From Ulva prolifera (taxonomy: Eukaryota; Chlorophyta; Ulvophyceae; Ulvales; Ulvaceae), in NCBI GenBank assembly GCA_023078555.1, contig CM041200.1:8486807-8550806 (forward strand): DNA of 64,000 nt, given 5' to 3'. The number at the start of each line of letters is the position of its first letter. Position 1 is the stretch's first letter. This document shows, in pieces, positions 16,840-27,028 of the stretch. The translations under genes and the position numbers were made by a program. Under the pieces are notes generated by a model. That model did no database searches. It had not been told where the DNA came from and saw only the letters and a list, made by a program, of their open reading frames with translations.

Positions 16840-19800
16840 ATGAAGCCCGTGCCAATCACATTTGCTACTGTCGATGAGAAATCTGGTGACGTGGACGCGG
16901 AGTCTGCAGCGGCAAAGCTGAAAGCACGGTGTGATCATTAAGCTCAGATGCATCTGCCCTCGATGTTCGACGCGCTTGCCACCTGAATAACGATGGCGCT
17001 GATGCAAGAATACATGCAGTGCGGCGAAATTTGGACAGAGTGTCACAGACGATGACATCGCCAAGCTCGCCCAGTCCCGCAGGCCGGGGCTACTGCGCGA
17101 CGAGCTGCGCAAGGAACGTGCCACGCGCAAAGACCACATATCTACGGGATTCGATATGTACAGTGAGGGCGAAATGGACAAACAAACGCAGCGAGCTGCC
17201 CGATTCGGAACATCGGCTCCTGTCAAAGGCGTGGCGATAGCGCAAGTGCCAGAGGCAGAGCTGGCTCGAAAGCGACGGGCAGAGAAGTTTGGCCTACAGT
17301 ACGAAGAACCAGATCAGGCTGGTAAGTCACTGCTTCTGCAGCTTCGTCTTTGCGTGGGGTACCACTCCGTGTTTCATGTGGGCACCTATGTCGTGTCTCG
17401 GTGTGTGTTTCGTCCTGATTCGAGAAAGGGTGCATGCAACAGCGTGGCAGCGTACATGATCGATGCAGAAGCTCGTTGCAGAAGCATGCTCGATGCAGAC
17501 ATGCTCGATGCAGAAGCACCGGTTTGTTGCTCAGCTTATCACGAGGTGATGTGGGCAGCTTTTGCCGACTGAACCTCTAGATGGCGTCCCTACCTGTCCG
17601 ACAAAGCCAAAATGGCATACACTCGTAGTCACAAGCGGGGAAGCACAGCCACTAGCCGTGCACTACCGAACGTCATCCCATCCAACCCTTCAAATCGTGC
17701 CTTTGCAAGAATCTACATGCGACTGCATGCTGAGCCGGTGTTCTGGTGGTGCTCCCTTTGCCGTTTCACTTGTACCTGCAGCACCACCCCGTTCTCATCA
17801 TACTCATCCAGCTCCACTGTTCGTTTCCCTCTTTCAACACACACCACTTGGCTGTGTCCGCCCCCATCATCGCAGTGACACAGCCGACTGTGCTTCAGCC
17901 CACACAGTCCCGTCAGCTCAAACCGCCGCACTGCTTCCGCCCACACAACCACAAAGCAACAAACAGCTGCTCTACATGCATTCAAGCCGCCTCCAACAAC
18001 CTCCTTCGTCATCCCTCTCAAGCATTCCCCTCTGACATCTACCCTGCTTCCTCCTCCGACACGGTCTTTCGCCATCCTCCTCACGCATCTCTGCCAGTCT
18101 CCTCTACAGACATAGTTACGGAAGAGTGAACAGGCACTTGGAAGAGTGAACAGACATAGCCAAACACAGCGAACAGAGTCTACCAGTATCCTCTGCAGAC
18201 CCACTCCCGTGTCCAGGCATCGACAAGCGGATCGTGCTGGAGCAGCGTCAGGACACTGACGGCCACTCCGAGCCGCGCCCAGACACTCTGCACCTATACG
18301 GCGTCGACCTCCTCACCACCCACGACCTCCTCGCCCACTTCTCCGCCTACAACCCCACCTTCGTTGAGTGGATCAATGACAGCTGCTGCAACATCTGCTT
18401 CGCGGACGACTTCACGGTCAAGCGCGTCATCATCCAGCTCGGGGAGGCGCTGACGGCGCAGGAGACGGCCGACTCCGGCGGTGCGCCGCCACCACGTCCT
18501 CTTGACCTGACAGCGCCAAATGTGAAAAAAAAAGAAAAGTTGAGGATGGGATGCATGCATGGTGCTACTTGAGCCGCGGCTGGCACTCTCCTGCGACTCC
18601 TCCGCGGTGTGTCGATCGAGTGAGATCCCAGGCGGGAACAGACTCCCATGCGGCTGTGGTTGCAGCTGCAATTTGGGGGGGGGGGGGTTCTCCTGCGGTC
18701 TGCACACTGCTTGTGGCGTGGGAGGGGGTGCAGTGGAATGGCGGGGGCCTGCATCCCTGCTGCATGTGTGGGGTTGGGTGCAGCTGCGGGCCGAGCTGCG
18801 TCACGGGCTGTCATGGCCGCTTGGCCACATGCATTGTCGTTCCGCTTGTGGCAGGCGGAATGTAGACATGACGGCGACCCGGTGCAGGGGCAGCCCTCCG
18901 TGGCCACAAGGGTCCCACTTCCATAGTTTCCACATTTCCTGCATGCTGCTGTAGCATGATTCAAGGCTGCATGCCACGTGCCGCACGGCTGCTCAGATGA
19001 TGCTTCCCTCGTCGCACGCACGTGACCGCGACGATTGCACCCCAGGGTGCCCCTGGTAGACACAATTGCGGCAGTGCACATTCTGATGTTGTGGCGGTGT
19101 GCAGTGATGATGCTGGAGGACGCGGCGCAGCCAGAGGTGTGGCACCGCTGCAAAACCGCGATCACGAAGAGTGGCGTTGCAGTGCCCCTGCTCTTCCGCG
19201 TCGCGGTCTCGACCGACGCGAAGAACCCCCTCAAGCAGCACAAGCGCCGGGGGCTGTGGAAGATGCCGGTGCGGCAGGCACTCGAGGTGGTGCAGAGCGG
19301 CGCTGATGTGGAGGACGCAGGGGGGGCCTCCGAGGCCCCCCGGCCGCGTGGCCGGGGCTCCGCGCAGGGCCGACGCGGGAAGCGGAGCCGCCTGGACGAT
19401 GACGGGGACGTGATTATGGTGCGGGCTGTGCATGTCGTGGTTGCTGTCTGCGCCTGTTTGCGCCAGAAGCTTGCCTGCGCATGGAGTGCGTGTGGGCCGT
19501 GTGCGTCTGCATGTGCCCTGTATGCTCTTCTCCGCCACCGAGTGCCTCTACACTGCACGCCTGACTGACGGAACCGCCGCGCCGTGGACAGCGCGTGTGC
19601 ATCGCCAGCGCCGCAGCATCCGCGCTGCTTGAGTTTCGTGCTGCAAAGCCAGCTCATGCATGTGTGGTATGCATGCGGCGCCAGCTGAAGCAACCCCGCA
19701 CACACAACAAGAAGTGATCTGGCCGTGGGTGCAGGGAGGGGAGGATGGCGGAGGGGGGCGGCGTGGCCGCCGCAAGAACGGCCGCCAGGGCCGCGGCGGC

Positions 19801-20097
19801 GGCGACTCGTACCCGGACGATGCGCACCCTGACGCCGGCGGCGCGGTGTCCACGCACTTCCTGCATGACGAAGCGCGGGAGGTGGTGCAGCCTCAGGGGC
19901 GGCAGGGGTTGCGGTCGGAGGTGGAGGGGGCCGCGGTGAAGGTCGAGGTGGCAGGGGGGGTCGCGGCGCCGGCGGCCGTGGGGGGAGGGGGCCTCGGGGG
20001 CGGGGTGGCTGTCAAGGAAGAGGAGAAGGTGGTGCAGGTGGGGGCTGTGGTGGTGAAGGACGACCCTGGGGATGCCGCGGCGATGGATGTTGACTGA
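16840..20097 (+). CDS. NCBP3: Nuclear cap-binding protein subunit 3-like (NCBP3/C17orf85 family)
   Basis: Exons 16840-16928, 17041-17321, 18217-18480, 19105-19418 and 19735-20097 give 436 residues, all joins in phase. Early blocks RAARFGTSAP and RKRRAEKFGLQYEEPD are the charged motifs that precede the RRM in this family. The RRM-like domain (about residues 142-200) has TLHLYGVDLLTTHDLLAHF and FVEWINDSCCNICFADD, close to the NCBP3 pattern. A later block, NPLKQHKRRGLWKMPVRQAL, is also family-like. The tail is Gly/Arg-rich then Lys/Glu/Val-rich. NCBP3 pairs with NCBP1 as an alternative cap-binding complex for mRNA export, and a nuclear role is expected here. The 896-bp second intron holds nothing recognisable. 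The start is the first ATG giving an in-phase first exon. Confidence 0.88.
18675..18687. repeat. Poly-G run (13 G)
   Basis: Homopolymer in the third intron of the NCBP3-like gene. Confidence 0.95.
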
Positions 20098-20879
20098 CGC
20101 TGGCCCGTGTCGCTGCGTTGCCGCCGGGCTAACCTGGCGATTAGCTTGACTCTTCGCCCTGGCCATGGGGGGCATAGGGTGGAGTCTCAGGTATGGCTGC
20201 GTATCGAGTCTGCCGTGTGTCTGCCGATCAGAGGGGCGCTGATCTGCTCATGGCGTGTGAGTTTGCGTGACTCGGTGAGGCTGCCTGACTGGACAAGGTG
20301 AGGGCTTCATGTGCGCTGCGAAGTATCGCTGCAGATATAGGAGGCAGAACACTTTGAGGAAGCACTGCCCTGTGCGAAATCAGTGCCTGTGAATTCTTTT
20401 AGTGAGTTTTGGACTCGCTTCAATGTGTTGCAGCGCTGTCCTGGTTCTCCGGTCTGCATAAGGGAGCCCCTAGGCTCAGAAACAGACCTTGCAACAACTG
20501 ATTCATCCCATCTGATTGAAACGGCAGGCCCAGCGCTTGCTCAGGTACATGTACCGAAACAAGCAAGTGTCTACATCGGGCATCACACATTAGCCACTGC
20601 TTTGTTGACTGGGCATGTTCCACTGTGGCAGCCAGGGCCATCCTGCAGTGGCATTGTGACTGGTGATCCTGCCAGCCTCCGCACCGGCGCCATGCCTCTC
20701 TAAGCTGACATGGTCGCCACAAGGCGTCAGTGTGTGCTGTGTGTTAAGAAGACCAGTCAGGGGGGCAGGTCAAGGAGGCAGGTGGCACCGTGTGTCGATG
20801 CCACACACCGCCCCCACCGCCCCCACGGCATATTGAGAACAGGTTAGCTATCTCAAGATGATAAGAGATAATGTGTGTA

Positions 20880-20931
20880 TGTAAAGTAAATCTGAATTTA
20901 CTGAGCTGTATCCTGAGGAGGACATTGACGT
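20880..20931 (+). repeat. Dispersed repeat family A, copy 3
   Basis: GTAAAGTAA, then TCTGAATTTACTGAG, then CTGTATCCTGA, then GGAGGACATTGACG. Same order as the copies at 3.7, 6.9 and 33.6 kb. Confidence 0.75.
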
Positions 20932-21081
20932 GATGTGGTGTGGACATCTTTATCCGGAGCTGTTCATGTTAGGCAAGAATACGGCCAAGTATATCCAGGA
21001 TTGCTCAAGTGTACTATTAACTCATGCTCGTATTCATGCAGTATCATGCAGGCCTTGATACAGATACAGCAGGGCTCCCCG

Positions 21082-21112
<31 letters not shown>
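21082..21112. repeat. Poly-C run (31 C)
   Basis: Longest homopolymer in the window, intergenic. Confidence 0.97.
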
Positions 21113-21839
21113 ATTGGGAGGCATGGCCATGGCAAAGCATGGTAGATCTTGATTCACAGAGCAAAATCTTTACCGGTGCAGGTGTGGACATTGTTGCGGA
21201 CAAAGCCGGCAGCAGGCAGGTAGCTCCACAGAAACAGGGCAAGTATAGGCACAGAGAGCTTGACCACAGGTACAGCCAATGCATGACAGAGCACCAGGAC
21301 AGACTGGCCGCATTGCCACCATGAGCACCATGAGCGTTGACCCATCACACCCAATGTGACTTTCATGGGCCTGCAGCAGAAGAACACGTTCACGAGCTGC
21401 TGTTTGGGTGGTGCTAACTGCCTGGTCGCCATTGCCACTGTAATCCACCCAATTCAACATCACAATATATTAGCCACAGCTGCAGTGCCGCTGTCACCAG
21501 AATCCAGTCATGGTCATGTGCCATAACAGCACAACGGTAGCAAGACCAGCATGTTGATGTGTGAAGTGGCCCCTGCGCAGTTTGGAACAGCTGTGCCATG
21601 GCATGCATAGCGCAACTCTGGCATAGTATGATGCCAGAGATGCCAGAGGGGCAGCTTGGAAGTTCAGCTGCCATGTGGTGGTTGATTTTGTATGCATATG
21701 TGGAGCATTTGATCTGCTCAATCTGCTGCAAGCTAGCAAGGGTCCCACAAGTGTCCCCTTGTGGTGTACCTTCCTACCTGCCCTGGTACCTGCTGTACTT
21801 GCAACACAGCATGCTTGGCCTGCACATGTGGCCTGCATT

Positions 21840-22015
21840 CACAACTTATTCTGTGTTACAAGGACAAAGAGAGCAAGGCAGGTAGCAACGGGGAACCACA
21901 CATGTGTGCACCCACGCAACACATACCAACACACCCAGGCTTATTCTGTGTGACACGGACAAAGCCGGAGGGGCTTATTCTGTGGGTTACACAGCTTATT
22001 CTGTGTGACACAGTG
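21840..22015 (+). repeat. Cluster of CTTATTCTGTG repeats
   Basis: CTTATTCTGTG occurs four times (near 21845, 21949, 21975 and 21992). Two copies continue into related strings ending GGACAAAG. A related GGGCTTATTCTGT lies at 26357. A diverged short repeat; no coding content. Confidence 0.6.
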
Positions 22016-22268
22016 AGAGCCAGTGGCAGCAGTCCAGGGAGCCACATAGAAGCTGCTTTCATGATTGCTCCCCATCCTGACAGTAGATGGAGCCTTCCTT
22101 GTGGGTCCTCAGACAGGATATCATGTTGATGTCAAAGCAGGTCCTGTGCATGCATGCATGCAGACATGGATCTAGTGCAGCTGCACAGCACAGCATTGCG
22201 TGCGCAATGATTGTTCAGTTGCCTGGACATGCATGACTGTCAGGTGACAATTTTCAAGTACGCCTCCC

Positions 22269-22300
22269 AGCCAGAACACTGTAGCTACTGTGTTCTGGCT
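22269..22300. repeat. Hairpin with 11-bp perfect stem
   Basis: AGCCAGAACAC and GTGTTCTGGCT flank a 10-nt loop in intergenic sequence. Function unknown. Confidence 0.7.
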
Positions 22301-22980
22301 AAAAGCACCTACATGTAGCTGATTTTACTACCATTTCATAGTATACACCCGCGGGCGCCTGCTGGGATCTGAGATGCTTGCTGTTCTCTGGTGCCTGTGC
22401 GTGGATGCTAGCTGACATGTGTCATAACAAAAACATGCTTCAGGTGTATAATTCCCAATATGTTTGGGACTGGAAAGAAACTTGTATTGCTTCAACCACC
22501 CCTGGCAATGTTGCCCGGGGTGGGGCGCGCCGATGGCCCTCCCAGCTACAGACCGGTCGAAGAGTTTCCGACGCCTCACCAAAGCTTCCGAAGCTTCGCG
22601 AAGCTATATACATCAGAGCATGCATGTCATGTCATATGAGCACCCGTGCACTGGCAGCTGCCGTCATTGATAATGTTGCTCTGCGTCGTCGCCGAAACTA
22701 TTACAAAAGAGTAACCGGGGAAAGAAAAACATGACAAACGAATCTCATCCGAAACAACGCAACTTGCACATGTAGTGATGTCGGAGGTTGGCGTTGGACC
22801 GTGCACGCGTAAGCGGGGTCACTGCCCTCGCCACACGGCGCACAGGGCCTTGATAATTGAGGGTGAATTCACCCGTGACGTCGGATGAGTTCTCACAGAG
22901 GCCACAGCCAAGCCTGGCGAACGGATTCGTGAGCGCGTGAGTATCTGACCAAGAGTCTGGATGCATTCCCAGGAGGTGCA

Positions 22981-23034
22981 TGCCTCGGGTGATCACCCAT
23001 GCCTCGGGTGATCACCCATGCCTCGGGTGATCAT
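22981..23034. repeat. 19-bp tandem repeat, nearly three copies
   Basis: Unit TGCCTCGGGTGATCACCCA is repeated exactly twice and then partially. Confidence 0.95.
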
Positions 23035-24030
23035 GAGCACTGCTGCGCGCAGCAGCTGCGTGTCGAATACTATCACCTTGACATGCCAAGATAGCTGAAC
23101 TCTGAGCATCATGACGGCGGTTTCGTGCGGCTACCGGCACCTCGACCAACCGACCATAACCGTTAGCAGTACTGCTCTTGAAGTATCTCGTGAGAGATAT
23201 GCCACAAACTCCCGCTGCGCTGTCCAGTGGTAAATTCGCAGTGACACCTTGCATGGCCACGCCACAGGTCATCCTAGGGCATGGCAGATCAACCAAACAA
23301 GTTCAGGTCCAGGGGAGCTGCAGCGAGCCTCAGGATCTGCACGCGTCAGTGCATCATATGGAACATAATAATATATAATAACCACATATAGTCTACAAAC
23401 ACCATAGAATTTTCTATGTTTCTGTTGTGAAAATATAGAGCAATCACCCTGGAGCCACACATCATGACCAATGAAGCATAGCAAAGCACGCAGTCATCAT
23501 GCAACTGCAACCCTTCCGCTAGGGATGTTCTGGAAGCTGCTTCATGAGACCTTGTTGATGTGTGCTTGCTACAGCCAGATAGCTCTGCTGTCAGACACAC
23601 ACTGGTGTGTGCACCTCTCCCACTGGCTGTCCATGGCTCACATAGGCAGCAGCCTGAGGTGACACCAGCTTATGCAGGAGCATGCATTGTGGTTTGCTTT
23701 GCCCAACCAAGGCCACTGGTCCTTCCATATGCCAAAACAGGGTTCAAGCGTACTTGACAAATGCATTCTGACCCCCACCAAACACAAGCTGGTTGCAAAC
23801 GTGATGCCCAGAAGACGATCATGCGGCCTGCCCTCGTGCGAGGTCCGGGGCCCCGAAACCACGGCCCGGCTGCAGAGCGCCGGGCCGTGGCACGCTGTGC
23901 TATCCTATGCTATGCACGCTGTGCCATGCTATGCTATGCTATGCGCGCTGTGCCACTGCAGCAGCGCCTGATCCTGGCGCGTCGTCCTATGCAGCGCTGC
24001 CTCGTGCCCCGCGACCGCGCAGTGGCAGCC

Positions 24031-24108
24031 ACGCCGGCGCCTGCCCCTGGAGCCTTTGCCCCCTACACCACGCCGGCGCCTGCCCCTGGAGCCTTTGCCC
24101 CCTACACC
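24031..24108. repeat. 39-bp tandem repeat, two exact copies
   Basis: The 13-codon unit would encode TPAPAPGAFAPYT in one plus-strand frame, but the surrounding frame has no splice-supported gene. It lies about 250 bp beyond the stop of the DUF6816-like gene. Confidence 0.9.
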
Positions 24109-24361
24109 ATGCCACGCGACGGCGTGCCACCATCTCCCGACGCACGCCACGCAATCATGCATCCACACATCCATCTGCAGCGCGCTTTGCTGGATTGATG
24201 GACGTCTTCCCGCGCTGCTCGATTGTGTCGCGGTGCTGCCCGCCTCTCCGCCTTGAGGACTAATTAGTCCTTGCCACGCACATGCATCCACAGGGCTGTA
24301 GCAGCGAGCGTCCCGGATCAAAAGACACCGCTCGCCAAAAGACACTGCGCGTCAAACGACG

Positions 24362-26328
24362 CTACGCGACCCGCCGGTACTTCATCGTGTAGTCATACAG
24401 CGCCACCGCGGCGCCCTTCGTCGCGAAGAACCCTGCCGCCTCCGGCACGAGGAACGCCGCCACCCGCACCTCCACCGCCATCGCCTCGCCCCCCACCCCC
24501 GCGAACCGCTGCATCATCTCGTAGTCATACACGAACCCTGACTGCCGCGCCTGGTTCACCTGCCGGATTGCCTCCGCGGCGAGGAAGGTGCCCCCCGGCT
24601 CCGCCTCCCCGGCCCCGGCCCCGGCCACGGCCTCGAAGCGGCTGGCGTTGAAGAACAGCTCCGCCTTGCGGAGGTCGTTCGCCTGCTGCGACTGGTCGCG
24701 CCGCGGCGTCTTGTACACGACGGCCATGCGTTGCGGGGCCTTGGCGCGGCTGTAGTCTACGTCTTGTGTTGCCGGGTACCCGAGGAACGCGTCGAGGAGC
24801 GACGCCTGGTTGAAGACCCTGCAGCGCGGCGGCGCATGTGCAGAATCCACGAATGCATTCGTGATTCACAGCGTGCACAAGTCTTGTGGGTAAAGAACTC
24901 CACACCAAGCCTCTACACCAAGCAAGGGTAAAGAACTCTACACCAAGCTAGCAGTGAGCAGTCGCTAGCTATGGAGAGGATCCATCGCCGTGGTGCACTC
25001 CGGAGCGGGGCGACATCGGGGCTCGATGCAGTGCAACGTGAAAAATCCGTGTAGACATGTGATGACAGCAACCGCGTGACCGACACCATATGTGGCGTCT
25101 GTGGTGACAATCACCGCTAGTGGTGACCGTAGCAGGTGCAGGGGTAACGCATGCGATGTATGCGTGGTGCAGGAGCAGACGTGGGGCATGCCTGAGGCGC
25201 CGTGCAAGATGAGCGGATCACACCTATCCGGGACAGCGCCACCCGGAACACTGGAGAAGCGGGCCCGGTACTGCACGGCGCCATCCATACCCGCCCCGAC
25301 GTCCGGCAGAGCTGCGATCATGGACGACTTTGTGGCTCCAGGGGTGTCCTTGGTGATGTAGGTCATGCCGAGGGGGAACGCGACGTTGGCGAGCGTTGCG
25401 GACACCTGCCACTCCCCCGCGAAAGACTCGGGGTACACCACCTGCACACCAGTGCTAGGTCATCTGGCCTGAGCATGTATAGTAGGACTATTTAGCTCAA
25501 TTTGTGGGGTGACAGCCCTGAAAAAACATGGGGGTGTCCCAACTCTGCCGTGCCCGTGCTGCCCATTGACCAGTCTGCGATTTGCACAACACTCGCATGG
25601 GATTGTGCTGGGTGTAAATCAGCGGGGGGAAAGGATGTGGACGCAACCGCGTCGAGGATGTGTTTACTGGGTACATCCTCCTGTTGCTTGACGTGTCAAC
25701 TGGCGGAGGCCACACAGCAATTGGGCGGAGGCCACACAGCACTAATGTAGGCGGATCCGAGTGCGCACTCGGATCCATGCTGGTGCGCCCCTTATCCCAC
25801 ACGATGTCGCCCATAGAGAGCCCGTATCGTGATGTAGTGCTGTTATTATGCTAATGGAAGGGCACGTCAGCCCCGAAGTAATGGTCCAGGTGGGGGTCAA
25901 GACAGAACACAGACCTGCTGTTCGAATCACAAGCACAAGCCAGTGCAGGAGCCCCAGCAGCGACAGCAGGTGCTGAAGCATCCACAGCAGGCCAGTACCT
26001 CGCGCGTTCGATTGAGAAGGGCCCAGGTTGTTCCGGGATTGGGGATGGTGTTTGCGGACAGGTCCTTGGCGATTTCCTCAGCGACTGACGTCGCAGCAGC
26101 AGCTGGCCAAGCAGTCAGACCCACAGGCGCGATCAGTGCAGCTCTGCGCGGAAGCTTCCCTGGCGAAGCTTGTGAAGACTGACATCTGACGAGTCTCTTC
26201 GTGTGGTCGTTGCGAAGACGCTGCAGCTTGCGCCCGAGGCCGCTGTGGCATGCCCGGTCCATCACCTGTTTGCTGTACCGCTCCGCTGAAGCCGTCGATG
26301 GACAGGATAGATTACATGAGCTTCGCAA
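24362..26328 (-). CDS. Probable thylakoid-lumen protein with DUF6816-like domain
   Basis: Three exons (26328-25999, 25441-25224, 24818-24362) join in phase to 334 residues. The first 60 residues are basic and Ser/Arg-rich, like a chloroplast transit peptide. They are followed by PRRAALIAPVGLTAWPAAAA (residues 60-79), a twin-arginine lumenal signal ending in an Ala-x-Ala cleavage site. The mature part has YPESFAGEWQVSATL and FPLGMTYI, then a mixed beta region ending LYDYTMKYRRVA. This pattern matches what I recall of plant and cyanobacterial DUF6816 proteins, whose function is unknown. Targeting is read from the sequence; the family name is from memory and should be checked by profile search. 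The terminator side is convergent with the NCBP3-like gene. Confidence 0.75.
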
Positions 26329-27028
26329 AGCTTACATGTGTCATTGAGGATGCGTGGGCTTATTCTGTAAAGATGGAGTTCTGGTAGCAGTGCTGAATTC
26401 TTGCGCTGGTATCACAGGCGCATGCGAGGTTCGTGGACAGGCGATCACACAATGCCACCGCTGTTGGGATTGTAGTGTAAGTACAATACAGGTACCCACA
26501 AAATAAGCTTCATGCGCCATTTGCGTGGATGATCTAGCCGTGCCTGCTGAGGGACATCCATCGCGACCCTCAAAGCATGCATTGTGATGCACAGAAGCGA
26601 TAGACTATTCTGCTGTCATTGCTGCGAACGCTCCAGTTCTGCCGGTGACGCATGCAGGATATCATCTGTCACTGTTGTGGCACGCCTGCATGCCAGCTCT
26701 TTGCCCATCTGTGGGTGGTTCCATGCTATAATTAGACATAACATCACGTCACCTACAGCCGCACGCATGAGCAGCCCTTTGCACTATTCAGCCGGGCACT
26801 TGCACGCTGCCTTTTGTCCGACATGCCAGGTGTCCTTTATCGCAACAGTTGCGCGATGGGACACGAAACCAGCGCCCTGGCTCCATCTGGACCTCACAGG
26901 TGCCTCTCGAGAGATCAGCCACTCGAGCGACCATTTTATGTGCTGCAAGCAGTTGCAGTTGTTGAGTTTCGCTGGTACGAGCAGCGGCAGGACTCTGGCC
27001 TGACTCTTCGCCTGACAGCGCGGCCTCA
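26329..27028. other. Intergenic region upstream of the DUF6816-like gene
   Basis: 700 bp between the DUF6816-like start and the 3' end of the PWWP-ARID gene, both on the minus strand. It must hold the promoter of the former. No gene or clear motif was seen. Confidence 0.5.

Larger units (their letters stand above)
20098..24361. other. Gene-poor, repeat-rich 4.3-kb region
   Basis: Between convergent NCBP3-like (+) and DUF6816-like (-) genes. No splice-consistent gene was found. It contains family A copy 3, a 31-base poly-C, a cluster of CTTATTCTGTG repeats, a hairpin, and 19- and 39-bp tandem repeats. A minus-strand frame at 23012-23296 includes NLPLDSAAGVCGIS, which loosely recalls a retropepsin active site; it may be a retroelement relic. 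Confidence 0.5.

Noticed and set aside
16768-17226. Minus-strand frame across the 5' part of the NCBP3-like gene
   Set aside because: It is antisense to exons 1-2, whose joins and motifs (RAARFGTSAP, RKRRAEKFGL) are clear.
22981-23034. CRISPR-like array
   Set aside because: The repeat units are directly adjacent with no spacers, and the DNA is clearly eukaryotic.
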